From assembly GCA_002811645.1 (NCBI GenBank), contig PDIP01000030.1, positions 32,514-96,513 of the forward strand: a stretch of DNA of 64,000 nt. The letters are read 5' to 3'. The stretch is from Corallochytrium limacisporum. Lineage: Eukaryota; Opisthokonta. Shown one piece after another: positions 30,079-40,126 of the stretch. The notes below the pieces were generated by a model. The model saw only the letters and a program-made list of their open reading frames with translations. It was not told the DNA's origin and did no database searches. Positions within the stretch are counted from its first letter, which is position 1. Each line of letters begins with the position of its first letter. Position numbers and translations under genes: made by a program.

Positions 30079-30891
30079 TTAGCTCTTATTCTCAGCGTCA
30101 TAGGTCTTCATGAAACCAGCGATCTTATGGGCCATCACCGTGGCGGTAGTGGTCTGGCCAAAGAAAGATGTGAAGTTTCCACTGGGATCAACCAAATAAC
30201 TGATGATACTGTGATCCACCAGATAGTCGTCGGGATCATTAGGATCCGGTTCCGGTGTGACGTAATATACACGATATGCCCTGGTGACAGCCTTGGTCTG
30301 CTCCTCATCGCCCCGCAGTCCGATGAAGTCCTTGTGAAAGTCCTCCAGGTAGCTCTTGATCACTGCCGGTGTATCCCGCTTGGGGTCGATGGAAATGAAT
30401 ACAGGCAGCAGTTCGTGACCGTGTGCACCGGGCAAGGTCTTAACAATCTCTACAGCTTTAGAAATCTTCTCTAGTTCATCAGGGCATACATCGGGGCAGT
30501 GCGTAAAACCAAAGTAGATTAGGGGCCATTTTCCGTGCAGGTCCTTGTCTGTAACCGTCTTGCCGTCGATGTCCTTCAGTTCGAACGAGCCACCGATCGC
30601 AGTGCGTCCCACTGTCTTCTTTTGTTGCACTTCATTCTGCTTTGCAAATTTCTTTTGCTTCTCTTGGTTGAAATAGTATGCCAGAGCACCGCCTACGACA
30701 ATCAGAACACCTACTGATGTCCAGTTGATCGGACCTGCCCTTGTGGCTTTCTCCTTCGTGGGACCGGTAGCAGGGTATGCACGACGCTGGTATCCATTTA
30801 GCAAGTTCTTGCTTTGCTGATGAACCCGGCCAGCGCGGTACAGAGGCTGTGCAGTCTGACGACTGAATCGCGGAAGAATCCTTCCCCACAT
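30079..30891 (-). CDS. SCO1: SCO1/SCO2 copper chaperone for cytochrome c oxidase
   Basis: This 270-residue mitochondrial inner-membrane protein delivers copper to the CuA site of cytochrome oxidase subunit 2. The copper motif CPDVCP supplies C132 and C136, and the partner His is H227 in DYLVDHSIISYLVDP, so the metal site is complete. The N-terminus (WGRILPRFSRQ) is a basic presequence, followed by one TM segment (about 58-76, SVGVLIVVGGALAYYF) and a thioredoxin-like domain facing the intermembrane space. ATG 30891 was chosen; the frame extends nine codons upstream only to a GTG. A TATA-like sequence on the minus strand lies about 70 bases upstream of the start. Confidence 0.94.
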   Translation of the reverse strand: MWGRILPRFSRQTAQPLYRAGRVHQQSKNLLNGYQRRAYPATGPTKEKATRAGPINWTSVGVLIVVGGALAYYFNQEKQKKFAKQNEVQQKKTVGRTAIGGSFELKDIDGKTVTDKDLHGKWPLIYFGFTHCPDVCPDELEKISKAVEIVKTLPGAHGHELLPVFISIDPKRDTPAVIKSYLEDFHKDFIGLRGDEEQTKAVTRAYRVYYVTPEPDPNDPDDYLVDHSIISYLVDPSGNFTSFFGQTTTATVMAHKIAGFMKTYDAENKS

Positions 30892-31641
30892 GACTGTGTG
30901 ACTGTGTTTATCGTACACACAAAATGCTTAGCAATTGGTCTGAGAACTCCTTTGTACAGAATTTATATACCTATTAATGGCCGTGTATCGTAGGTAGAGT
31001 AAAGAACAGCCTAAATCCTGGTGCAGACAAAATCCAAGCCCTTGGAAAGGTCTCTGCACAAGCAGAGCGCCTTCAAAATAATGCCCCGCTTTCTGTCATG
31101 CTACTCCGTGCGGCCCCCTATGCGACGGCCTGTTCCTGGTTGTCGTCACCCTCTGTCTCCCTCCTCTCTGAGGTGTGCACTATTTCTCAGCAGTGCGTCA
31201 GCACCACGGTCGTCCCCCCTGACAGCCCCGGATGAAGAAAATGCTCCCTCGCTTCAGATCAAGGTACTGTACCCCCGTAAACGCAGAGTTTTCCCGCTCT
31301 ACATTGTGCGTGTATTCGCTTCCAACTTTTCTTTCCCGGTTGTTGCTGCCACACGGGCGTAGGGACTCCCTGGGTGGCGCGGATGGTTTCGCAGCGCTGC
31401 ACTTGAAGGCCACACCAGACCGCAATGAGACTAATGTAGTTTTTCCGTCACGAACGCGTACTTTAGATCACAATCATTGACGCTATAACTACTGCACTAA
31501 GCTGGCATTCAAGGCATGCTTTATTTGTTCGGGTTCCTCTGTTTACTTGAAGATACACAAACCATGTTCTGATAGAGAGCGAGAGAGACAGACAGAGAGA
31601 GAAAACGACGGAAGAAATACCGTGGTACGACATCGATAATC
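30892..31641. promoter_or_regulatory. divergent promoter region SCO / TPR
   Basis: The 750-base spacer holds both promoters. On the minus strand TATATAAAT lies at 30961-30969, 70 bases from the SCO start. Close to the TPR start, 31571-31604 is rich in GA dinucleotides, probably in the TPR leader. No gene is seen. Confidence 0.5.
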
Positions 31642-34600
31642 ATGGATGTGGATACGACATGGTTGGAACAGGCCGTCGAGGCTCCACTCCCGGAATTGAG
31701 CAAAGTACGCGAGGTGGCCATTCTACACACAGAAGTCAGTAATTTTCTGCGGACTGTGAATGGCTTGGCGGAGAAACTAATCCGCGGCACCCGCAAGGTC
31801 GACGGTCTTACAGCAGCACTGGAGGACAAGGAGAAGCAGACTCAAGACCTTTCAGCTAAGCTGCAAGATGCGGTCAGCGAGGCAAGTACACTCCGGAGTC
31901 AAATGACTGTTAAGGCTGGCGAAACGCAGTCGCAGGTGGAGAAAATTTTCGGACGCAACCGGGAGCTTAGGAATGAAATGCACCAGTTAGAGAAAGCCCA
32001 CTTTGAGATGCGCATGCAGCATGATAAGGAACTCCAAGAACTGTCAAGGAAAGCGGCATCTGTGGATGCCATGGATGAGGATCGCAAGACTCTGCAGCAA
32101 CAGATTGAATGGCTGAATGATCAGATCAAGGAAGTAATCAAGCAGAGTAAGAGCACTCGGGAGGAAACCCAACAATATAACCGAGAACTTCAAAGTGAAC
32201 GAAAAGCCCTGAAAGATCGTATTGCGGAACGCGAGGAGAGTATCAAAAGTTTGCAGAAACGCTGTCAGCGAGCAGAAGAACAAGTGAAGGAGTATGAAAG
32301 TAAACTCGAGTCTGCGCAGACAGAACAGAGCAAGGCAAAGGAAGTTTCACAGAAAAAGTTGCAGCAAACTACGAAACTGCTCAAAATGAATGAAGGGTAC
32401 GTGAAGGAAATGAAGGCCCAGTTGGCGGAACTAAATGAAACTTTCAGTACAGTACAGAAGGAAATGGAGGTGTCGATCCAGGATAAGGCCAAGGCTGAGG
32501 AGAAAGTGCACGACTTGGAAAATCAATTGGAGCAACTGCAACAGAGGCTTGTACTGCTCGAGGAGGAGGATCTCAATGTACCTCAGACGGGAACAAGTGC
32601 TGCGGGATCAACGGTGTCTGGTATCACCCCTCGCCAGCGCCTATCGCAGCTCATGCGCCAGAACCAGGCGCTAAAGGAGCAAATTGAGCTTCTGGACGCG
32701 GAAAATGGACAGTACAAACAGTATCTGAAGCAGGTGTATGAGGAGTTGGAGCGCGGTGCTGAGAAACGTCGATTAGACAAAAATCATTTGCTTCACCTTG
32801 AAGTCGAGACCGACAAACTTAAGGCCCAGGTCGAGCAGCTGCGTCGTGATGTAACCATCCGCGACGACGAGGCTGCCCGCAACGAGCAATTGATTGGTCA
32901 ACTGACGCGGGAGAAACAAATTTTGCAGCGTGTCACTGATGACCTTTCATCACAGATTCAGACACTGCTTCAGGAGGCCGCTGGGCACGAAGCTGAGCCA
33001 GTTGAGTCAGGCAGCCTACTGACAGCGGATGATGTGATCAACACGCGGCTGGTTCCCTTCCGAACCATCCAGGAACTGCAGGAACGCAATGTTCAGCTTC
33101 TGACAGTGATTGAGAGCGAAAATCTGCGGGAAAACGAGGATCAGGCGGAAAAGTTTCAGGCGGAGATCAAGAAGTACAAACAGGAGCTTGTCAAAACCCA
33201 TCGTGAAGTGGAAGAGATCAAGATGGCTCGCGAAGCAGAGCACAAAGAAGTGCTTATGCTGCGCAAGCGCTACGCAGAGGTACAGAAGAGCCTGACTGAA
33301 GTCGGAGCCACCGGTGACAAGGGACGTGCAGTATCTGCTCCCACCGTATCCGATGATTACGTAGACATTGACGCAGAAAATGCTCGCATTGAATTGGAGC
33401 AGAAGGTGGCAGCTCTTGACCAGGAAATTGAAGGCTACGTCAATCGCCTAGCGGACAAGGAGTCCCAGATCGAGAGCGTAAGGAGCCTGGTGTCAGAAAA
33501 GGACAAGCAAGTTGCTTTGCTGCAGGAACAGATCGATAGGGCGGAAACGATCAAGAACGCTGCGAACAGCAAGGTAAATGATCTTAGTATTGACAACGCC
33601 TCACTGCGGCAGCGCATTGTCGGATATGAAGACGAAGTCACGGCCATGCGGGACAGCAAGTCCGAGTTGGAGCGCACCATGAAAGGCCTTGAATTTGACA
33701 ACTCCCGGCTACAACAGGCCGATAGCAACCGCCAGGCCATGGAGGATCAGTTCCGCCGCGAAATTGAGTCGCTACGGCAGGAGAATGAACGCCAGCATCA
33801 GATTGCAGAGAGCATGCAGTCGATGGTCAGGCAACTGGAGGACCTACAGCGTCAGCATAGCGCTCAGAAAGTCGAAGAGGTCGACGGTCTCCAGCTTGAA
33901 CGGACACGGCTGCAGAATCGTGTGAAGCAGCTCGAGGAGGTTCAGCAAAAGCTGTTCAGGGCCCAACAGGAGCAATTCGAACTGCGAGAGGAGCTGGCCG
34001 GTGCCCGTCTGGACTCGGATCGTCTGCGTGGTCTGCTGAATACTGAGCAGACCTCAATGGTGTCGCTCCGGTCGCAACTCGCAAGTGCCCGCGAAGAGCT
34101 CGAGTTGAAGGAAACTGAGCTAACTAAAGCACGGTCACAGATTACTGCCCTTCGGGCGGCCTCAGATGCCACCGCGGACGTGGAAATGAAGCGTTTGAAA
34201 GACGAGAACCGTGAGCTAATCTCAACCAAAGAGGACCTCGAACAAAAGGCCTCGGAGATGGAAGCAGCTGCTAGCGCAGTTAATGCAGAATTAGCGACGC
34301 TCAAGGCCAAGGTCGACGCATTGGAATCCGCCAAAGTGGTGGCCGAGAAGATGGACGCGAAACATAGCGAAGAAGTAACATCGCTGAAGGACTCCATCCG
34401 CAAGATCAACGAAGATCACGAAGCCAAGGTCGAGAGTCTCAAGTCTCAGTTCAAGGACATTGACGGTATCCGTCGATCTGCAGAACAGGCCCAGAACCAG
34501 CTCTCAAAGGAACGCGACGAGGCCAATGCCGAATTTCAGCAGACAAAGGAGCAGTTATCTGCTCTGAAGGACCGCCACGCCCAGCTCGAAGCTGAACACA

Positions 34601-37002
34601 CTGCCTACGCTGCTCGCGTAAAAGACTTCGACTCAAAGGAGAACACCGTCCGTGCGGAGCTTGAGAAGGTTAAAACTCAGTATTCTGCAGACCAATCTCT
34701 ATGGCAGTCGGAGCGTGAAAAGCTCACGCGTGAAATTCAAGAACTTCAGCAGAGAGAGAAGGAAGCAGCCGAGGTCGCAGAGAAGACTCCCTCGGACGAA
34801 TCTCAACAGGACGTACCGCAATACGTACAATTCCTACGCGAGGAGAGTGAACAAGTAAAGGTACAGCTCCTTGACACCGTGACGGAACTCAGCCGCAACC
34901 AGGAACGAGTAACCGAGCTGGAAGCAGAATTGGCACAGGCCAGGGAGGCATTGTCCTCGTCATCTGCCGCGGCCGATAGTGCCAACACCGCAGCTGATAT
35001 CGAGAGTCTGCAGGCGTCTCTGCGTCTGAAGGTTAATCAATTGAATTTACTGCGGCAGGAAGCGTCGGCGTCGAAGCAAGCGTTGGAGGAGGCCCGTACA
35101 GAAACCAGTCAACTGTCACAGCAGCTTCATGCCGCATCAGATGCACGCGCTGCAGCCACTTCCGCCCGTGAGCAGGAACTGGAGAAGACGATCACGTCGC
35201 TGACGGCAGAAAAGCAGGCACTAACTGACGAGGCGAACGAATGGCGTGCCAAGGCCCAAGCAAAAGTCGATGCTCAGGGACCTTCCAAAGAAGAGCATGA
35301 AAAGGTTGCTTCTGAGTTGGTGGCATCTAAAGAAAAGTATGAGAAAATGAAGAAGGCTGCGGCTCATTGGAAGACATCTCATGATAAGGAAAAGTCTGAG
35401 CACCAGTCTACCAAAGAAAAGGTCAATACGGAAGAGTCTGCAAAGCAGGCGCTCGAACAGCAGTTGGAGTCTTTGCGCTCTGAAGTAAACGAGGCCAAGG
35501 AGAAGCACAGCGAAACCGTAGCGAGATTAGAAACGGAGCTAAAGAAGGCATCCACAGAATCGGCCGCCGGTGAGCCTGGTCAGGACAAATCGGCAGCAAA
35601 GGTCAAGGAGCTTGAGGAAACACTGGCAGCCAAGGACAAGGAAATCGCAAGTCAGAAGGCTAACTTGGAGAAGGCTAAGGAACAGATAAAGAATTTTGCG
35701 ATGAAGCTGAAGTCCTCCAAGGCAGGTGCCGCTGGAGGTGATACCAAAACACCAACAGGCAAAGGCAAGACAGTCATGACAGCTGGGGCATCAGCCGCGG
35801 CCAAGACCTCAGCCCCTGGTGCCCCCGCCAGCGCCGACGGAAAGAAAGCACTGAACCCAGCGGCATCGGCCTTCACGCCGACAGCGACTGGGGTAGGCAC
35901 GAAGCGCACATCCGCAGAAAGCTCGACCGGGTCTTCTCCTGTTGCGAAGACTGCTGCGGAAAGTGTGACTAAGCGCCCCCGAACCGAGACAGAGCCTTCA
36001 GCAGCGGCCCCTGCGGCCCCTGCCGTGCCCACGTCCTTAACACCCGCTGTTCCTCCAGCCGCTCCAGCTCCTGCGCCGGTAGCAACTACAGCCCCAGCGG
36101 CGGCCGCTGCCGCTGCAGCGGACGTCACCGTACCAGACACTCCAGGAACGCCCTCCAATGATGGCGCAGGTGCCAACGTCCCATCCGCACCAGAGGGAGT
36201 TACAGGCACTGGTAGTAATGTTTCAGCCGGCACAACACAGCAGTCGACATCGCTCTTCTTCGGGTCTGCGACCGCACAAAACGTGGCGCCGCCTACCTCG
36301 TCGACGTCCGAAAAGCAGCCACCGGCCAGCGTTCCCGGGGGGACCGACGAAGTTAAAGACACCACCGCATCAGCGAAAGATGCGCCTAAGACCCGCACCG
36401 ACACAGTGGGTGCCACCGTTCCAGACAAGGCCCCCCCTGCTTCTGCAGTGCCCGCCAATCCATCGCCGTTTGCGTTCGGTAGCAGCACTAGAAGTGGCGG
36501 CGGCTTCGGCAGTGCTAGTGGCCTTGCGAAGACGACCTTCAGTGCATTCGGAGCTCCGGCAGCGACTACTATAGGCGGTGGTACTGGCGCGCCAGGGACC
36601 GCTGCATCCACCACGTCTCCAGCGCCTCCGTTCTCATTCGGTAAGGCTTCGACAGGTCTCGCAGCGCCGGCATTTGGAGCCGGAGCCGCCTTTGGTGGCA
36701 CGCCAACGTTCGGTTCCAGTCCGGTTGCGTCTGCATTCGCCACGGACAAAGATCAAGGAGCGTCTTCATCGTCGGGTGGGTTCACGTTCGGTTTTGCCAA
36801 AAAGGATCCGGCCGTGGCTGTTGTAGGAGATGATGATGATGACCACGATGATGACGATGATGACGATGACGAGGACAATGACGACGAGGATGTTGGTCCG
36901 AACCCAGATACTACCGAAGAGGCCCTCGCTGAAGCCCGCCAGCGCCGTCGCCCGCAGAAAGGCGCTGGGGCCAGCGGGAAGAAGGGATCGAAGCGGAAAT
37001 GA
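31642..37002 (+). CDS. TPR/MLP1-type nuclear basket protein with FG-rich tail
   Basis: This 1786-residue protein forms a very long coiled coil (about 15-1370), the hallmark of TPR/Mlp/Megator, which builds the nuclear-pore basket and anchors mRNA-export and chromatin factors. The conserved TPR/MLP region is recognisable near residues 460-490 (RLVPFRTIQELQERNVQLL). After the coiled coil comes an Ala/Pro/Thr-rich disordered region (about 1370-1600). About 110 residues follow (1605-1715) with repeated FG motifs such as FAFG, FSFG, TFG and FTFGF. The tail ends in an acidic run of Asp/Glu (about 1730-1752) and a basic end (RRRPQKGAG, SKRK). FG repeats are characteristic of channel nucleoporins rather than of yeast Mlp or human TPR. 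A long minus-strand open frame at 35652-36749 is only the antisense of the repetitive Ala/Pro region. Confidence 0.88.
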   Translation: MDVDTTWLEQAVEAPLPELSKVREVAILHTEVSNFLRTVNGLAEKLIRGTRKVDGLTAALEDKEKQTQDLSAKLQDAVSEASTLRSQMTVKAGETQSQVEKIFGRNRELRNEMHQLEKAHFEMRMQHDKELQELSRKAASVDAMDEDRKTLQQQIEWLNDQIKEVIKQSKSTREETQQYNRELQSERKALKDRIAEREESIKSLQKRCQRAEEQVKEYESKLESAQTEQSKAKEVSQKKLQQTTKLLKMNEGYVKEMKAQLAELNETFSTVQKEMEVSIQDKAKAEEKVHDLENQLEQLQQRLVLLEEEDLNVPQTGTSAAGSTVSGITPRQRLSQLMRQNQALKEQIELLDAENGQYKQYLKQVYEELERGAEKRRLDKNHLLHLEVETDKLKAQVEQLRRDVTIRDDEAARNEQLIGQLTREKQILQRVTDDLSSQIQTLLQEAAGHEAEPVESGSLLTADDVINTRLVPFRTIQELQERNVQLLTVIESENLRENEDQAEKFQAEIKKYKQELVKTHREVEEIKMAREAEHKEVLMLRKRYAEVQKSLTEVGATGDKGRAVSAPTVSDDYVDIDAENARIELEQKVAALDQEIEGYVNRLADKESQIESVRSLVSEKDKQVALLQEQIDRAETIKNAANSKVNDLSIDNASLRQRIVGYEDEVTAMRDSKSELERTMKGLEFDNSRLQQADSNRQAMEDQFRREIESLRQENERQHQIAESMQSMVRQLEDLQRQHSAQKVEEVDGLQLERTRLQNRVKQLEEVQQKLFRAQQEQFELREELAGARLDSDRLRGLLNTEQTSMVSLRSQLASAREELELKETELTKARSQITALRAASDATADVEMKRLKDENRELISTKEDLEQKASEMEAAASAVNAELATLKAKVDALESAKVVAEKMDAKHSEEVTSLKDSIRKINEDHEAKVESLKSQFKDIDGIRRSAEQAQNQLSKERDEANAEFQQTKEQLSALKDRHAQLEAEHTAYAARVKDFDSKENTVRAELEKVKTQYSADQSLWQSEREKLTREIQELQQREKEAAEVAEKTPSDESQQDVPQYVQFLREESEQVKVQLLDTVTELSRNQERVTELEAELAQAREALSSSSAAADSANTAADIESLQASLRLKVNQLNLLRQEASASKQALEEARTETSQLSQQLHAASDARAAATSAREQELEKTITSLTAEKQALTDEANEWRAKAQAKVDAQGPSKEEHEKVASELVASKEKYEKMKKAAAHWKTSHDKEKSEHQSTKEKVNTEESAKQALEQQLESLRSEVNEAKEKHSETVARLETELKKASTESAAGEPGQDKSAAKVKELEETLAAKDKEIASQKANLEKAKEQIKNFAMKLKSSKAGAAGGDTKTPTGKGKTVMTAGASAAAKTSAPGAPASADGKKALNPAASAFTPTATGVGTKRTSAESSTGSSPVAKTAAESVTKRPRTETEPSAAAPAAPAVPTSLTPAVPPAAPAPAPVATTAPAAAAAAAADVTVPDTPGTPSNDGAGANVPSAPEGVTGTGSNVSAGTTQQSTSLFFGSATAQNVAPPTSSTSEKQPPASVPGGTDEVKDTTASAKDAPKTRTDTVGATVPDKAPPASAVPANPSPFAFGSSTRSGGGFGSASGLAKTTFSAFGAPAATTIGGGTGAPGTAASTTSPAPPFSFGKASTGLAAPAFGAGAAFGGTPTFGSSPVASAFATDKDQGASSSSGGFTFGFAKKDPAVAVVGDDDDDHDDDDDDDDEDNDDEDVGPNPDTTEEALAEARQRRRPQKGAGASGKKGSKRK

Positions 37003-37037
37003 TGCGCTGTGTCGGCACAACCACCACCGTTTGCGAC

Positions 37038-37043
37038 AATAAA
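37038..37043 (+). terminator. polyadenylation signal AATAAA for the TPR gene
   Basis: A canonical AATAAA lies 36 bases after the TPR stop codon, inside the 116-base convergent spacer with MSH2. Confidence 0.6.
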
Positions 37044-37118
37044 GATGCACTAAGTACAACCCTTGTGATTTTACTACTAGTCAACTATGTAATGACGATC
37101 GAGACGAAATCTAACATC

Positions 37119-39968
37119 CTACGCACCTCCGGGTACGAATTGGTGCGCCCATTCCGGGTCCTTCAGCAGACGACCGACGTATGAATCATTGGTTAGGTCA
37201 TGCTTGGACCAAAGTTGCATAATACTTTCCCGAGCTGCATCCGCCGACATGGTTGTCTCATCGAGGGCACTTACGGCCTTGAAAAAGGCACGAATCTTCT
37301 TCTTGCTCTGAATCCGTCGTTGCTGGTCTTCGTGCGGAGCAGAGGTCGGCGATGAGCCATCATCCCGTTTGCGCTTCTTGGAATCCGATGTTACTTCTGT
37401 GTCATCTGCATCGTTGCCAGCAGCAGCGCTTCGATGCATTGCAACATCCTCGTAGTCCTCAAGCTCGTCCGCCTTGCGTTGTGCGGCTTCCACAACCTCC
37501 GGAGGGAATGCAGCCAGTTTGGCAACCTGAATACCGAAGGACTCATCGCTCGGACCGGGCTTGACTTTGTAGAGCAACGTCAGCTGCCCATCGCTAACGT
37601 GCGCCGTGACATGCCGATTTTTGACGATGGGTACCGACTGATTCAGGCCGGTGAGTTCATGGAAGTGCGTAGCGAAGAGTGACAGGGCTTTGACTTCTGT
37701 GGCCAAGTGCTCCGCAATTGCCCACGCCAGACCAAAACCGTCGTATGTGCTGGTACCACGGCCGAGCTCGTCTATGATAATCAATGACCGGTCAGTGGCA
37801 CTGCGCAATATGGTGGCACTCTCCAGCATTTCTGCCATGAAAGTGGAAATGCCCCGCAGCTGAGAGTCACCGGCACCAACGCGGCAGAGTATGCAATCAA
37901 CAAGGGAGATCTCGGCCTTCTCGCATGGTACAAAGCAACCAATCTGTGCCATCACACAGATCAGACCGGCCATACGGATGTAAGTGGATTTGCCGCCCAT
38001 GTTCGGACCGGTGATGATAATCATTTCGGTGTCATCTTCGTGCATGACCAGGTCATTGGCAATGTAGTTAATATCTGGCTGTACTTCGAGGCACGGGTGC
38101 CTGGCTCCTTGAAGCTTCAGAATTTTCTTGTGCTCTGCACCATGGACGACGGGACGTACGTAGCCGGAAGGACTGCGGTGAGTAGTTTCCGCAAAACTAA
38201 AGATTACATCCAAGGTCGCCAGAAGATCGTTGAGCTGCAGCATGGGGTCAAAGTAGCCCATGGTCACGGCAATAACTTCGTTGGCAATACCGGACTGAAT
38301 CTTGTTATAACTGGCAGTGAGCCCTTCATATTCTTCATTGAGCTGCTTGAGTCCGGCTGTGGTAAACTTGACACCGTCCTTCAGAGTTTGGAGTACGTGG
38401 TACTGTTTTTTGCCACGGATGGCAGATTCGTCCTTTCGCGTGATACGGAAGAAGTGGCCAAACATGTCATTGGTCTCAAACTTGAGGGTCTTACCAGCTT
38501 CAAGTCTGAGATCCCTGGCGGTTTTGCGGTGGACTTCGTTCATTTCGTCCTTGACATTGTCCTTGCGATTTTGGAGATCTGCCAGGCGTTCATCATAGCT
38601 AGCCTTGATTACAAATTCACCGTGACTGGCCTCATCTAAGTCAATGGTGGTCTCAATCAACTCCTGATACTTCGCAAAGTCTTCAACCAGGACCTTCAGG
38701 GGCTGAACGTACAGTGCATGCACCAGTCCACTCCAAGCGCTGTCGTGCTCCTCTAGAATCTGTGCAAAATCACCAAGGCGACGAATGGCCTGGTAGATCC
38801 GTACACAGTCTTGCAGACTTCCCTTTTTGCGCTTGAACTTCTTAGCAACCTGGCTCAGATCAGGCATGCGCTTCAAGAACTCGTCTTGCAACACCTGCCG
38901 ACTTTCTATATCCTGCAGAAATGCCTCCACCAGATTTAAACGTTCCTCAATGCGAGTAGCATCCATAAGAGGCTGGCTAATCCACTGCTGCAACCTTCTG
39001 TTGCCCATTGGCGTCCGTGTGTGGTTCAAGAGATTGTACAGAGTGGTTTGCTTGTTAACACCGCGCTGACCGCCAGTTGGAGCCAAATGCAGGGCCTTCA
39101 CTGCGGATGTATCGAGGCGCATGTACTGCTTCAGGTTCACATTCTGAATGTTGTACTGGCCAAAGTTTGAGCTATCTCCTAAGAGAGCCAAGAATGCCAA
39201 CATACCGGCCGTAGCTGCGGATGCGTGTGGCATGCTACTCATCCTTGTGATTTCACCTGCTGCTTCCTTCTTGACTAGCCTCTGCAGGTCATGTTCAACG
39301 TCTCGGGTCATAAACTCTGCGCGGTTCCGTTCCGTGCACATTGCACCGCAGCGCTCGATTACCTGCTTGGCGACTGCAATTTGTTGAGCATCATCAACGC
39401 ATAGAATGACTTCCTTGACACTCATCTGGATCAAAAGACTCTCTAAGTTTGCAAACAATTCAGAGTCGCTGAATTCGCTAATCTTTAGCGTGTAGTCGGT
39501 CGAGTCAACAATGCAGATGCCAACATTAGTTTGTTTGCTGGATGTTGTGAGCTTTAGACTGCACACCACTGGAGCACTACTGATGTTACTATGCGCAAAG
39601 AGGATGTCCTCCATATCTGTAACATTACCAGGACTAGCAGACATTGCCACGCGCCAAGATCCATTTTCATACGAAAACACCTCCACCCGCCGACATCGCA
39701 CGAGCAACAGTTCCCGGCAAGCGGACTCGAAGAGGGCGCGATTCAATTGCACATACTCCAATGTCTGCCGACCAGACCCATCCGTCATAGTCTTGACTGC
39801 ATGGGCTGTCTTTAAAAACTCGCGGGAAACAAATCCAGCGTCGTCCCCATGAGCTGTATACAAGTCACCGCGATCAAAGAATTGAACCGTTGCGGGTAAT
39901 TTCCCGCGGTTTAGTTTCGTGAATGCAGTAATGTACCGCTCTACTTGGGGCTCGTCTGACGGTGCCAT
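37119..39968 (-). CDS. MSH2: DNA mismatch repair protein MSH2
   Basis: This 949-residue MutS homologue pairs with MSH6 or MSH3 to recognise mismatches and small loops. The ATPase domain is intact: Walker A TGPNMGGKSTYIRM (K660), signature DSQLRGISTFMAEM, and Walker B SLIIIDELGRGTSTYDG (D733/E734). The connector, lever and clamp regions (for example LNHTRTPMGNRRLQQWISQPL) follow MSH2 order. The N-terminal domain lacks the Phe-x-Glu mismatch wedge, as expected for MSH2. A basic, probably nuclear-localising, segment SKKRKRDD lies near residue 865 in an insertion of low complexity. ATG 39968 is preferred because A at -3 and G at +4 surround it and it matches the usual length. An in-frame ATG at 40022 would add 18 residues. 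An E2F-like site lies about 145 bases upstream. Confidence 0.95.
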   Translation of the reverse strand: MAPSDEPQVERYITAFTKLNRGKLPATVQFFDRGDLYTAHGDDAGFVSREFLKTAHAVKTMTDGSGRQTLEYVQLNRALFESACRELLLVRCRRVEVFSYENGSWRVAMSASPGNVTDMEDILFAHSNISSAPVVCSLKLTTSSKQTNVGICIVDSTDYTLKISEFSDSELFANLESLLIQMSVKEVILCVDDAQQIAVAKQVIERCGAMCTERNRAEFMTRDVEHDLQRLVKKEAAGEITRMSSMPHASAATAGMLAFLALLGDSSNFGQYNIQNVNLKQYMRLDTSAVKALHLAPTGGQRGVNKQTTLYNLLNHTRTPMGNRRLQQWISQPLMDATRIEERLNLVEAFLQDIESRQVLQDEFLKRMPDLSQVAKKFKRKKGSLQDCVRIYQAIRRLGDFAQILEEHDSAWSGLVHALYVQPLKVLVEDFAKYQELIETTIDLDEASHGEFVIKASYDERLADLQNRKDNVKDEMNEVHRKTARDLRLEAGKTLKFETNDMFGHFFRITRKDESAIRGKKQYHVLQTLKDGVKFTTAGLKQLNEEYEGLTASYNKIQSGIANEVIAVTMGYFDPMLQLNDLLATLDVIFSFAETTHRSPSGYVRPVVHGAEHKKILKLQGARHPCLEVQPDINYIANDLVMHEDDTEMIIITGPNMGGKSTYIRMAGLICVMAQIGCFVPCEKAEISLVDCILCRVGAGDSQLRGISTFMAEMLESATILRSATDRSLIIIDELGRGTSTYDGFGLAWAIAEHLATEVKALSLFATHFHELTGLNQSVPIVKNRHVTAHVSDGQLTLLYKVKPGPSDESFGIQVAKLAAFPPEVVEAAQRKADELEDYEDVAMHRSAAAGNDADDTEVTSDSKKRKRDDGSSPTSAPHEDQQRRIQSKKKIRAFFKAVSALDETTMSADAARESIMQLWSKHDLTNDSYVGRLLKDPEWAHQFVPGGA

Positions 39969-40112
39969 GTTTTCTGTTTGTAACCAATACCCTTGTACGA
40001 TTCCTGTGTGGTTTAGTTTCATATTGTAATGTAGAATGTAAATAGCCCAGTATGACCCAGTCTACTTAGGCCGGAAAGTGAGACCCATACTCCTTTCTCG
40101 AAAGCACTCCTC

Positions 40113-40126
40113 TTTGCGCGCGAAAA
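40113..40126 (-). promoter_or_regulatory. E2F-like site upstream of MSH2
   Basis: The plus strand reads TTTGCGCGCGAAAA. Its complement contains TTTCGCGC, an exact match to the E2F consensus TTTSSCGC, 145-158 bases upstream of the MSH2 ATG. MSH2 is an E2F-regulated S-phase gene in animals. Use of the site here is inference from sequence and position. Confidence 0.5.

Noticed and set aside
35652-36749. 365-codon minus-strand Ala/Pro/Val-rich frame
   Set aside because: It is an antisense shadow of the Ala/Pro/Thr-rich region of the TPR gene, where GC-rich codons rarely give stops.
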